NCBI GenBank assembly: GCA_964485695.1
Contig: CAZAKZ010000221.1
Location: 1 to 7,109 of the forward strand
Length of the DNA: 7,109 bases
From: CAZAKZ01 sp964485695
GTDB lineage: Bacteria; Planctomycetota; JAFGQW01
Direction of reading: 5' to 3'
Positions 1 through 6,990 of this stretch are shown piece after piece (within the stretch, counting starts at the first letter, position 1; each line of letters opens with the position of its first letter). The position numbers and the translations under genes were made by a program. The notes beneath the pieces are model-generated. The model was not told where the DNA came from. It saw only the letters and a list, made by a program, of their open reading frames with translations, and ran no database searches.

Positions 1-9
1 GTCAGACCG

Positions 10-47
10 AAAAAGAAGGGGTCAAGTGTCTACCTGACGACTGAATA
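10..47. mobile_element. Possible remnant end of an IS200/REP-type transposase element
   Basis: The bases AAAAAGAAGGGGTCAAGTGT around 10-29 resemble the 'AAAGGGGTCAAGTC' ends that flank REP-associated tyrosine (Y1) transposase genes in many GC-rich bacteria. The likeness is from memory. Only one end lies in the window, no transposase is visible, and the partner end would be to the left. GTCA (21-24) and TGAC (35-38) could form a 4-bp stem, which is weak. An in-frame stop for the following reading frame sits at 42-44, so this stretch may have replaced the original start of that gene. Confidence 0.25.
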
Positions 48-65
48 CTTACGCCCCTCTACGCC

Positions 66-824
66 ATGCGCGGATACAAGGTGGCCGTGTTCAAGTCGCC
101 CCAGCAGTGCGTTCAGGCCTCCATCAACCAGGTCTATAAAGGCGCCCGCGTCACCTCGGTGAAGCCGAATCCGTTGCTGACCCGGATCTGCAAGCAGCTC
201 TTCGGCTCTCTGGCCCAGAACCTTGGCAATCTCCAGGCAGGGCGGTTCGACGTGGCCGTGTACGACTGCATTGCCGAGGCCGACGCCCAGGGCACCAAGC
301 TCACGGTCGGATTCTGCTGCGCCATCTCGCAGCTTGTTTTCTCAGGCGGCATCACGGGCCAGTACGTCCAGACCGACGTGTGGTGCAAGGGGTGGTGCGC
401 GCCCAAGGAGCAGTTCCTCAGCGCCTCCCCTGTCCTGGATCGCATCCAGGATTCGATGAAGTACACCACCCAGTACATCCAGCGCGTGCACAAGGCCGAG
501 GCCTACCGCGCCAAGAAGCTCAAGAGCACCTGGGACCAGATGAACAAGATCGACAAGGAGATGAACCAGGAGCACTGGGACACCCAGGACGCCATCGCCG
601 AGATGTACGGAGACCACTGGAGCGAGATGGGGGGTTACCTGAACAAGAACACCGGTCGCATAGAGAAGATGGAACCCGACGCCCTCATCAAGAACAGCAG
701 CGGGGAAATCGTCTCCCGGGAGGAAGTCCAGGCCGGCGTCAGTCCCGAGGACGCCACGGTCCTCCGTGACGCCTATTCCAACGACTACATGCGCGGGGTC
801 CACGGCCGCATCGAGTTCTATTGA
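66..824 (+). CDS. Unrecognised protein, possibly 5'-truncated
   Basis: This is a 252-residue reading frame with strong GC bias at third codon positions, so it is probably a real gene, but I do not recognise the family. The N-terminal half (about 1-112) is mixed alpha/beta in feel and has seven cysteines: C15, C42, C68, the pair C84-C85, and C107/C111 in a CKGWC motif. Residues about 120-180 are highly charged and probably helical, rich in Lys, Glu, Met and His, with no membrane segment. There is no signal peptide. The ATG at 66 has no Shine-Dalgarno sequence; the frame is open back to a TGA at 42-44, and the residues encoded there (LTPLYA before the Met) read like protein. The start is therefore uncertain, and the gene may have lost its 5' end to the element remnant at 10-47. 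It converges on the lipoprotein gene, with 27 bases between the stops. Confidence 0.6.
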   Translation: MRGYKVAVFKSPQQCVQASINQVYKGARVTSVKPNPLLTRICKQLFGSLAQNLGNLQAGRFDVAVYDCIAEADAQGTKLTVGFCCAISQLVFSGGITGQYVQTDVWCKGWCAPKEQFLSASPVLDRIQDSMKYTTQYIQRVHKAEAYRAKKLKSTWDQMNKIDKEMNQEHWDTQDAIAEMYGDHWSEMGGYLNKNTGRIEKMEPDALIKNSSGEIVSREEVQAGVSPEDATVLRDAYSNDYMRGVHGRIEFY

Positions 825-851
825 CAGGAGACGGGATTCGACGGGCGTCTT

Positions 852-1667
852 CTACCGGCCCGTGATGCGCCGGGCGACTTGTCCGATGACCCTGGAGACG
901 GTGGCATCCTTTGCTTCCTGGAGCCACTGCCCGCCCTTGTAGTCGAAGTTCTCGGTGACCAGGACGGAATCCTTGCCGTCGAGTTCGTACGTGGCGCGGT
1001 ACGACGAGGGAAGGTTCCAGTTGGCTGCGCTGCTCAACTTGAAGGAGGCGATGACCTCCCCGGTCTCCACGTCGGTGAGTCGCCCCACGAAATGGAGCCA
1101 CTGGGAGGGGAACTTGATCTTCACGTTGTCCCAGTTCCGGAATTGCTTGAGGGGCACCTCGAGGTACTCCAGCTTTTCGTCCTCGGGATTCAGGATGAAG
1201 TGGCGACCGACGCCGTTTGACTCGATCCACTGGATGGAACCGATCTGCAGGATGGCGTCCGCGCCCGTCTTCTTGGCCATGATGAGGGCCCGCTCCGCGT
1301 CAGACAGCGGCGTGGCGCCCTCCACCCGCTTCTTCTCGTCTTTCGACTCCTCGAACACCACCCGGCCGGTGATGGCTCCGGAGATGACGGTGATGTCGTT
1401 CTTCAGGAACTCGCGTTCGAAAAGCGCCACCTCGGGGTCGTACTGGCCGCGCTTCGTGCCCGAGGGGGGCAGCACCATGATGCGGTTGTACTCCTTGTTC
1501 TTGATGTGGTGTGAAACCACGGTGCCGTCGTCGAGGTCCAGTTCGGGTTTCATTTTCAGAGTGTAGGTGGTACTACACCCCAACAGAACCAGAGCGGCCA
1601 GGCAGACGGCGGCCAGGAGGGTGCGCCGCACCAGGCCGTGCACCTCTTGTGAACTGCAAGTAATCAT
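852..1667 (-). CDS. Lipoprotein with a CsgG/LpoB/TolB-N-like domain
   Basis: The protein has 271 residues from this start. A signal peptide is plain: an Arg-Arg pair, the hydrophobic stretch TLLAAVCLAALVLLG, then the lipobox LLGC with the acylated Cys at residue 31. Ser follows the Cys, which under the E. coli Lol rule would allow export to the outer membrane. The mature part contains RIMVLPPSG, then a Phe-Glu-Arg-Glu-Phe helix, DITVISG and, after a spacer, KKTGADAILQIGS. This is the order seen in the CsgG, LpoB and TolB-N type fold (conserved strand, 'LPP/LPF', helix, strand, 'GAD.ILxG'). The family call is inference from that pattern. The C-terminal part has a 'GRLTDVETGEVIAS' strand typical of the same group. 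The start was chosen because GAGG lies 6 bases before the ATG at 1667. A GTG at 1631 preceded by AAGAGGTG would give a more usual 19-residue signal. The gene is transcribed away from the carbonic anhydrase gene. Confidence 0.75.
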   Translation of the reverse strand: MITCSSQEVHGLVRRTLLAAVCLAALVLLGCSTTYTLKMKPELDLDDGTVVSHHIKNKEYNRIMVLPPSGTKRGQYDPEVALFEREFLKNDITVISGAITGRVVFEESKDEKKRVEGATPLSDAERALIMAKKTGADAILQIGSIQWIESNGVGRHFILNPEDEKLEYLEVPLKQFRNWDNVKIKFPSQWLHFVGRLTDVETGEVIASFKLSSAANWNLPSSYRATYELDGKDSVLVTENFDYKGGQWLQEAKDATVSRVIGQVARRITGR

Positions 1668-1704
1668 GATCATCCTCGGAATCGAGCCCTGCATCCGGAA
1701 AATC

Positions 1705-1719
1705 AAGGACGCTGTCCTT
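1705..1719. repeat. Inverted repeat upstream of the lipoprotein gene
   Basis: AAGGAC (1705-1710) and GTCCTT (1714-1719) form a perfect 6-bp inverted repeat around a GCT loop. It lies 38 bases upstream of the chosen lipoprotein start, in the spacer between the two divergent genes. It could be an operator or a hairpin in the lipoprotein leader RNA. No T-run follows on either strand beyond three bases, so it is not an obvious terminator. Confidence 0.3.
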
Positions 1720-1768
1720 TCATGGATCGGAATGTCCGGGAGGTGAGCATGACAGGCTGCTAAGATTC

Positions 1769-1798
1769 TGGACAAGTCTCAGAACCCCGTTGTAGGAT
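1769..1798 (+). promoter_or_regulatory. Candidate sigma-70 type promoter for the carbonic anhydrase gene
   Basis: TGGACA (1769-1774, five of six matches to TTGACA) is followed after 18 bases by TAGGAT (1793-1798, four of six matches to TATAAT). Transcription would begin near 1805, giving a leader of about 34 bases that includes the ribosome binding site. This is consensus matching by eye only. Confidence 0.35.
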
Positions 1799-1826
1799 TG
1801 TCCTTGAAACCGCGGCGATTGACCGA

Positions 1827-1831
1827 AAGGA
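1827..1831 (+). promoter_or_regulatory. Ribosome binding site of the carbonic anhydrase gene
   Basis: AAGGA lies 7 bases upstream of the ATG at 1839 and fixes that start. No other in-frame start nearby has a comparable site. Confidence 0.65.
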
Positions 1832-1838
1832 ACCACCC

Positions 1839-2480
1839 ATGAGCTATACCCTGACGCCGCAACAGGCCCTTGCGTGCCTGAAGGAGGGCAACGAGCGGAT
1901 GGTTCGGGGAAGAGGGGAATATCCACGCCTCGATCCGGAACAACTCAAGGCTGCGGCCCGGAGTGGCCAGCACCCCTTTGCCACGGTGGTCGGATGTTCC
2001 GACTCGCGGTGTCCGGTGGAGCTGTTCCTCGGTGCCGGGGTGGGGGATGTCTTCGTGATCCGCGTGGCGGGGAACGTGTGTGCCACGGACGAGATCGCTT
2101 CCATCGAGTACAGCACCTCCCACCTGGGTTCCCCCCTGGTCGTGGTGATGGGCCACACCCACTGCGGCGCGGTGACCGCGGCCGCGAGCGGCGGTGACGT
2201 GGCGGGTGGCTGTATCCCGCTGGTGCTGGAGCAGATCGCTCCCGCCGTGAAACGGGCCCGGGCCGAGAATCCCGGCGCGACGCCGGAGGAGTTGATCGGC
2301 CATGCCGTGCGGCACAACGTCTGGCAGGTCATCGAGAATCTTTTCACGAAAAGTCCGCTGGTATGCCGGAGTGTCCGGGAGGGCGACGTCGCCGTGGTCG
2401 GCGCGGTCCTGGACATCGAAACGGGCCGCGTGGAGTGGCTCGGAGAGCACCCCTCCCAGGCCGGGCTCTGCATGCACTGA
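1839..2480 (+). CDS. Beta-class carbonic anhydrase
   Basis: This enzyme interconverts CO2 and bicarbonate using a zinc ion, in the cytoplasm (no signal peptide). At 213 residues it has the usual length for a bacterial beta-class enzyme. The four expected metal-site residues are all present: C53 and D55 in CSDSR, and H106 and C109 in GHTHCGA. R57 forms the known dyad with the Asp that opens the active site. The family's early 'LKEGNERM' helix (14-21) and the RVAGN motif (75-79) are also present, as is the late DVAVVGAVLDIETGRVEWL strand pair. The start has a good ribosome binding site. The gene appears to be a single transcription unit with its own promoter; the next gene begins 82 bases downstream with separate signals. 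Likely roles are bicarbonate supply for carboxylases or pH balance; the context does not decide between them. Confidence 0.96.
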   Translation: MSYTLTPQQALACLKEGNERMVRGRGEYPRLDPEQLKAAARSGQHPFATVVGCSDSRCPVELFLGAGVGDVFVIRVAGNVCATDEIASIEYSTSHLGSPLVVVMGHTHCGAVTAAASGGDVAGGCIPLVLEQIAPAVKRARAENPGATPEELIGHAVRHNVWQVIENLFTKSPLVCRSVREGDVAVVGAVLDIETGRVEWLGEHPSQAGLCMH

Positions 2481-2526
2481 GGGTCCGGCGTTTCAGTTCT
2501 TTGGAGCGTAGAAAGGCCGCGGCCCG

Positions 2527-2555
2527 TTACCTCTTTCCCGAGTTTCGGCTACAAT
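2527..2555 (+). promoter_or_regulatory. Promoter of the sigma factor gene, probably giving leaderless mRNA
   Basis: TACAAT (2550-2555, five of six matches to TATAAT) is preceded after 17 bases by a weak -35 hexamer TTACCT (2527-2532). The start codon at 2563 comes only 7 bases after the -10 hexamer, exactly where transcription would begin. No purine-rich ribosome binding site exists between them (the bases are CTTTCCC). This is the classic layout of a leaderless gene. Confidence 0.5.
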
Positions 2556-2562
2556 CTTTCCC

Positions 2563-3243
2563 ATGGAACGTGAGTCAACCTGCTGGACCTTGATCCAGGG
2601 AGCCGCCCGGGGCGACAAGGCGGACGTGGAGAACTTCATCCGGCTCTACGCCCCCGTGGTCCGGTCCTACCTCTCCGCGCGCTGGCAGTCCTCTCCCATG
2701 CGTTCGGACCTGGAGGACGCGGTCCAGGAGGTTTTCGTGGAGTGCATCAAGGACGGCGGCGTCCTCGACCGCGCCGGGCCGGACTCCCTGGACAGCTTTC
2801 GCGCCTTTCTCCTGGGCGTGGTGCGGAACATCTCCCTGCGCTTCGAGACCCGGCACGGCAGGAAGAAGGAGATCCAGCCCTCGACGGAGTTCGATCCGGA
2901 CCACCTGTCGGCCGAGGAGGAGAGGCTCTCGGTGGTGTTCGACCGGGCCTGGGCGAGGACCCTTCTCAAGGAGGCCACGGTGCGTCAGGCCGACCGGGCG
3001 AAGATTCTCGGCCAGGAGGCGCAGCGCCGGGTCGAGCTGCTCCGCCTCAGGTTCCAGGAGAGCAAGACACTCCGGGACATCGCCGGCGGCTGGAACCTCG
3101 ACCATGGCACGGTGAAGCGGCAGAACGCCCGGGCTCTCATCGAGTTCCAGGAGGCGCTCCGGGAAGTGGTGGCCTTCCACTACCCGAACCTGCCGGCCGC
3201 CGGAGAGCAGGAGCTCCAGAGGTTGCTGTCCGTTCTGTCTTGA
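2563..3243 (+). CDS. ECF-type RNA polymerase sigma factor, planctomycete kinase-linked kind
   Basis: This protein would direct RNA polymerase to a special set of promoters. It has 226 residues. The sigma region 2 domain covers about 8-98: FIRLYAPVVRSYL (region 2.1), DLEDAVQEVFVE at 49-60 (core-binding region 2.2, with acidic D49, E51, D52, E56 and Q55), then SFRAFLLGVVRNISLRFE at 78-95 (regions 2.3-2.4, melting and -10 recognition). A linker holds FDRAWARTLL (126-135), which resembles the FDREWAL motif of planctomycete kinase-linked sigma factors. The region 4 helix-turn-helix is at about 155-195, with LRLRFQESKTLRDIAGGW and then TVKRQNARAL as recognition helix. There is no anti-sigma gene; the large kinase follows 123 bases downstream on the same strand. 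The start is the only ATG at the N-terminus of the domain. It lacks a ribosome binding site and is probably translated leaderless. Confidence 0.9.
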   Translation: MERESTCWTLIQGAARGDKADVENFIRLYAPVVRSYLSARWQSSPMRSDLEDAVQEVFVECIKDGGVLDRAGPDSLDSFRAFLLGVVRNISLRFETRHGRKKEIQPSTEFDPDHLSAEEERLSVVFDRAWARTLLKEATVRQADRAKILGQEAQRRVELLRLRFQESKTLRDIAGGWNLDHGTVKRQNARALIEFQEALREVVAFHYPNLPAAGEQELQRLLSVLS

Positions 3244-3254
3244 TATGGATCGTG

Positions 3255-3283
3255 TTGAATATGGTGAGATATTTTCAAAATAA
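3255..3283 (+). promoter_or_regulatory. AT-rich island, possible second promoter before the kinase gene
   Basis: Right after the sigma stop, bases about 3253-3284 are strikingly AT-rich for this DNA. TTGAAT (3255-3260) could act as a -35, with CAAAAT (3276-3281) as -10, but the spacer is only 15 bases; AAAATA (3277-3282) gives 16. The match is imperfect. It suggests that the kinase may be transcribed separately as well as by read-through from the sigma gene. Confidence 0.25.
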
Positions 3284-3295
3284 ACGAGGGCCGAT

Positions 3296-3310
3296 TCGCC
3301 GGAGCGGCGA
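3296..3310 (+). promoter_or_regulatory. Hairpin in the leader of the kinase gene
   Basis: TCGCCG (3296-3301) and CGGCGA (3305-3310) are a perfect 6-bp inverted repeat with a GAG loop, in the spacer between sigma and kinase genes. No run of T follows (the next bases are CCTGATTCTTG), so it is not a standard terminator. It may be an mRNA processing or stability element that sets different levels of sigma and kinase, or an operator. The role is inferred. Confidence 0.35.
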
Positions 3311-3356
3311 CCTGATTCTTGAGAAGGATTGCACCCGGTCCCGGCACGGATTTCAT

Positions 3357-3360
3357 GGAG
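3357..3360 (+). promoter_or_regulatory. Ribosome binding site that decides the kinase start
   Basis: GGAG lies 6 bases before the ATG at 3367. The in-frame alternatives, TTG at 3319 and ATG at 3355, have no comparable site, so 3367 is preferred. Confidence 0.6.
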
Positions 3361-3366
3361 CCAGAC

Positions 3367-6300
3367 ATGGCCGACCCGCCTGAACCCGAGAATACTCCTG
3401 ACGCCTCTCTCGAAAACTTGGCGCGGGCTGCATACGAGTCCGTGCACGAGGAGGGTGCGGTGGAACATGATTCCCTGGTCGAGGCCGTGCTGGGCATCAC
3501 GGGCGGGCGGTCTTGTATCCAGCTTCCGGATCTACCCGGAGACGAACCCACTCTGCCCGGCGCGGCCGACAGAGACCTGTTCCCGCGATACGAGATCCAC
3601 GGCGAGATCGCCCACGGGGGCATGGGCGTTGTGCTGAAAGGCCGGGATCGGGACCTGGGTTGTGATGTAGCCATCAAGGTCCTGGACAGGCGCCATGCCG
3701 CCAGTCCGGCCATGGTGCAGCGATTCATCGAGGAGGCCCAGATCGGAGGCCAGCTGCAGCACCCGGGCATCGTCTCCGTCCACGAGGTGGGACACTGTTC
3801 GGACGGGCGGCCCTTTTTCGCCATGAAGCTGGTGAAGGGCCGCACCCTGTCCTCCCTGTTGAAGCAGCGGGAAGATCCCGGCCGGGACCGCCGTCGGTTT
3901 CTCGACAGTTTCGAGAAGATCTGCCAGACCATGGCCTACGCCCATGCCCGGAGCGTCGTGCACCGCGACCTGAAGCCGGGGAACATCATGGTGGGAGCCT
4001 TCGGCGAGGTCCAGGTCATGGACTGGGGCCTGGCCAAGGTCTTGACCGAAGGCGGTGAGGAGAGGGAAGCGCGACCGAAGGCCGAGGAGGCCGCGAGAAC
4101 CATCATCGAAACGGTCAGGACGGGGGATTCCGATTCCACCCGGTCTCAGGCGGGCTCGGTCATGGGTACGCCGGCCTACATGCCGCCGGAGCAGGCGCGG
4201 GGGGAAGTGGACAGCATCGATGAGCGATCGGACGTGTTTTCCCTCGGTGCCATCCTGTGTGAGATGCTCACGGGCGAGCCGCCCTACGTCGGTGATTCCT
4301 TTTCGGAGGTCCGGCAGAAGGCCCAGGCCGGGAATCTCACCGAAGCCCTGGCCCGCCTCGATGCCGTGGATCTGGACGACGAGCTGTCACGCCTCGTGCG
4401 TTCCTGCCTGGCCCAGGAGAAAGGCGATCGATGCCGGAATGCCGGGGAGGTGGCCGACGCCGTCACGTCGTACCTCACCTCTCTGGAGGAGCGGGTTCGG
4501 GCCGCGGAGGTGGGGGCCGCACGCGCCGAGGCCCGGGCGGCCAGCGAGCGACGCGTCCGGCAGAGGACCCTGATGGCGGCCGTGTCCCTGGTGGTGGCCG
4601 TGGCCCTGATCTCCGGAGGATTCCTGTGGATGGAAAAGAAGAGCAGCGACCGTCGGGCGCAGGTGGAGAGAAAAGTGACGGCGGCCCTGGACGACGCGCA
4701 CGCGGCGCGAGGCCGTGTCGGCGTCGGGGGGGAGGGTGATCGGGGCTTGTGGCCGAAGGTGCTGGCAGAGGCGAGGCGCGCCAGGGCGCTCATGGAGGGG
4801 GAGGGGATGGATCCCGGCCTCCGGAGCCGGGTAGATACCTACTGTGCCCGGGTGGAGGCCGAGGCCGAGGCGGCGAGGGAGGCCGCAGAACAGAAGGAGA
4901 CGGACCGGCGCATGGTAAAGCGCCTCGAGGAGATCCGGACCCGGCCCGGTGACCAGTACCAGTTCGATTACAGCAAACGCGGCGCCGATTATGCGGCGGC
5001 ATTCCGGGAATACGGCATTGACCTTGCTGCCCTGGCCCCGGAGGAGGCCGCGAACCGGATCCGGAAATCCCGCATCCTGGGCAGACTGACCACGGCTCTG
5101 GACACCTGGGCGGACTTCAAGGACCCCACACCCACCGACCGGCTCATTCCCAGGAAGCGGCTAAAATGGTTGGTCGCGGCTGTTGATCCTCTCCCGCACC
5201 GGAACAAGTACCGTGAAGCCCGCCGCGCAAAGGATCTGGAGGGGCTCCAGAGCATGGCCCGGAGTCCCGGGGTGAAAGATCTCCCCGTGGAGGTCTTACT
5301 CTGCCTGGCGAGAAATCTCTACCTCATGGGGGACAGGGATCGATCAACGGACCTTCTCCGCGTCGTCGCCCTCCGCTATCCGGGTGATTTCTGGGTCCAC
5401 TATCGCCTGGCGCGTGTTCTCCTGGAAACGGTCGGATCCGGGAAGGAAGAGGCGGTCCGCCATGCCCTGGCTGCGGTCGCAGTCCGGCCCGGCAGCGCCG
5501 GCGCATGGAATCTGGTCGGATTGACATTCCTGGAGCTGAACCGGGTGGAGGATGCGATCACGGCCTTCGAGAAGGCCCGGGAGATCAATCCGGAACTGAC
5601 CTACGTCATGAACAACCTGGCAAAGTGCCACCTGCAAAAGGGAGACAGAAAGAGTGCAGTCGAGGCCTACCGCGAGGCATCCAGGGTCAGTGCGCAGGGA
5701 GGTGAATCCCACTTCTTCCTCGGCCTGGCCCATCAGGCAACGGGGAACCTGGACGCCGCCCTCGACAGCTACCGGAAGGCCACCAAGGTCCGACCGGACC
5801 ATGCCAAAGCCCATTGTAATCTGGGAGTGATCCTCGGCTGGAAAGGAGACCTGAAGAGCGCCGTCAAGGCATACCGGCAAGCCATCGAGGCCGATCCCGG
5901 GCTCTTGAAAGCACACGTCAATCTCGCCGACGTCCTGCTCAAAAGGAACCAGCTCCAGGAGGCTCTCGACGCGGTTCACGACGCGCTCGAGATGGATCCC
6001 GGCTTCGCGTACGCCCACGATGCTCACTCCCGCATCCTGAAGCGGATGGGTCGCTTCGATGATTCCATCGAGGCCGGCAGGAAGGCCGTCCGCCTCGCTC
6101 CCGACAACGGGAAAATCCGCGGCAACCTGGGCTCTGCGCTGGCTTCCCGGGGGAAGTTGAAGGAGGCTCTCACCGAGCTCGATCGTGCTGTCCGGTGCAG
6201 GCCCGTGCACCATTCGCGCCACTTGAACCGGGGCAACGTACTCGCGAGGATGAGGCATTGGGAGAAGGCGCTCAAGGCGTTCCAGGAAGCTGCCCGCCTG

Positions 6301-6969
6301 GCGCCGGAAGTTGTCGAGACGAGGATCAAGGTCGGCCGGGTGCTGGACCAGCTGGGACGTTTCGAGGAAGCCATCGCCAGTTACCGGCAGGGGATGGAGC
6401 TCTCCCCGATTAACTCCGCTCGCCGTCGCAAGGCCGCGGCGTATCATGAAGGTGCCCGGCACAGGCTTCGTCTCGCCCAGAAACTCGAACCGATCCTTCG
6501 CGGAGACCAGGAGCCGGCCAGCGCGAGCGAACGCATCGAACTCGCCGAGATCAGCCGGAGGATGGGACGCAACGCGGCATCGGCCGAGCTCTGGCAATCC
6601 GCCTTCGACGCCGATCCGGGCCTGGTGGTCGGGCGAAACCTCTACAGCGCCCTCATGGCGGCGGCCCAGGCCGGTTGCGGCAAGGGGAAGGATGCCGGGA
6701 CGCTGGACGAGGAGAAGCGCGCGAGGTGGAGGAGCCAGGCGGCGGCCTGGTTCCGGGATTACCTCGAAATCATGGTCGAGCTCCTGGACACGGGCGGAGA
6801 AAAGGGGCTCAGAGACGTCCGCAGTATTGTCCTGGCCCTGAAGATGTCCCCCCATCTTCCGGGCCTTCTGGCTCCCCGCCGCCTCTCCAAGCTTCCGGAA
6901 AAAGACCAGGTCGAGACCCTGGCCTGCTTTGCAGACCTGGAGGCTCTGGAAAAGCGCTGTAATCAATAA
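3367..6969 (+). CDS. Transmembrane Hanks-type Ser/Thr protein kinase with TPR repeats
   Basis: This large protein (1,200 residues from this start) should phosphorylate Ser/Thr on partner proteins. The kinase domain spans about 75-370: glycine loop around HGGMGVV (83-89), ATP-binding K104 in VAIK, helix-C E123, catalytic HRD with D201 and N206, metal-binding DWG at 219-221 (DWG rather than DFG is common in planctomycete kinases), GTPAYMPPE ending at E275, and SDVFSLG with D289. All catalytic residues are present. A charged helix leads to one membrane helix at about 402-422 with basic residues on its N-terminal side, so the kinase should be cytoplasmic and the rest outside the membrane. About eleven TPR repeats cover 639-1014, each with the usual small-residue pattern, and a degenerate one lies near 1055-1086. 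The C-terminal block around AAQAGCGKGKDA and LPEKDQ is a known ending of such planctomycete proteins. It probably works with the sigma factor upstream; that link is inferred from position. A strong terminator follows directly. Confidence 0.93.
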   Translation: MADPPEPENTPDASLENLARAAYESVHEEGAVEHDSLVEAVLGITGGRSCIQLPDLPGDEPTLPGAADRDLFPRYEIHGEIAHGGMGVVLKGRDRDLGCDVAIKVLDRRHAASPAMVQRFIEEAQIGGQLQHPGIVSVHEVGHCSDGRPFFAMKLVKGRTLSSLLKQREDPGRDRRRFLDSFEKICQTMAYAHARSVVHRDLKPGNIMVGAFGEVQVMDWGLAKVLTEGGEEREARPKAEEAARTIIETVRTGDSDSTRSQAGSVMGTPAYMPPEQARGEVDSIDERSDVFSLGAILCEMLTGEPPYVGDSFSEVRQKAQAGNLTEALARLDAVDLDDELSRLVRSCLAQEKGDRCRNAGEVADAVTSYLTSLEERVRAAEVGAARAEARAASERRVRQRTLMAAVSLVVAVALISGGFLWMEKKSSDRRAQVERKVTAALDDAHAARGRVGVGGEGDRGLWPKVLAEARRARALMEGEGMDPGLRSRVDTYCARVEAEAEAAREAAEQKETDRRMVKRLEEIRTRPGDQYQFDYSKRGADYAAAFREYGIDLAALAPEEAANRIRKSRILGRLTTALDTWADFKDPTPTDRLIPRKRLKWLVAAVDPLPHRNKYREARRAKDLEGLQSMARSPGVKDLPVEVLLCLARNLYLMGDRDRSTDLLRVVALRYPGDFWVHYRLARVLLETVGSGKEEAVRHALAAVAVRPGSAGAWNLVGLTFLELNRVEDAITAFEKAREINPELTYVMNNLAKCHLQKGDRKSAVEAYREASRVSAQGGESHFFLGLAHQATGNLDAALDSYRKATKVRPDHAKAHCNLGVILGWKGDLKSAVKAYRQAIEADPGLLKAHVNLADVLLKRNQLQEALDAVHDALEMDPGFAYAHDAHSRILKRMGRFDDSIEAGRKAVRLAPDNGKIRGNLGSALASRGKLKEALTELDRAVRCRPVHHSRHLNRGNVLARMRHWEKALKAFQEAARLAPEVVETRIKVGRVLDQLGRFEEAIASYRQGMELSPINSARRRKAAAYHEGARHRLRLAQKLEPILRGDQEPASASERIELAEISRRMGRNAASAELWQSAFDADPGLVVGRNLYSALMAAAQAGCGKGKDAGTLDEEKRARWRSQAAAWFRDYLEIMVELLDTGGEKGLRDVRSIVLALKMSPHLPGLLAPRRLSKLPEKDQVETLACFADLEALEKRCNQ

Positions 6970-6990
6970 TTCTGCAGATTCATACCGGAC

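Noticed and set aside
831..851. AGACG...CGTCT repeat between the two convergent stop codons as a bidirectional terminator
   Set aside because: The stem is only 5 bp with a 12-base loop, has no T-run on either strand, and its right end reaches the edge of the lipoprotein stop.
2515..2524. GGCCGCGGCC palindrome after the carbonic anhydrase gene as a terminator or operator
   Set aside because: A 10-base GC palindrome leaves no proper loop and is not followed by a T-run. Such palindromes are expected by chance in GC-rich DNA.
3319..3366. Extended kinase start at TTG 3319 or ATG 3355
   Set aside because: Neither has a good ribosome binding site, while the ATG at 3367 has GGAG 6 bases upstream. 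The extra residues add no recognisable motif.
2575..3468. A 297-residue minus-strand open frame across the sigma gene and kinase start
   Set aside because: It overlaps a well-supported sigma factor gene and shows no family features, consistent with a shadow of GC-rich coding DNA.
5281..6410. Repetitive pattern in the second half of the kinase gene as DNA-level tandem repeats
   Set aside because: The periodicity of about 102 bases comes from 34-residue TPR units whose DNA has diverged. It is protein-level repetition, not recent DNA duplication.
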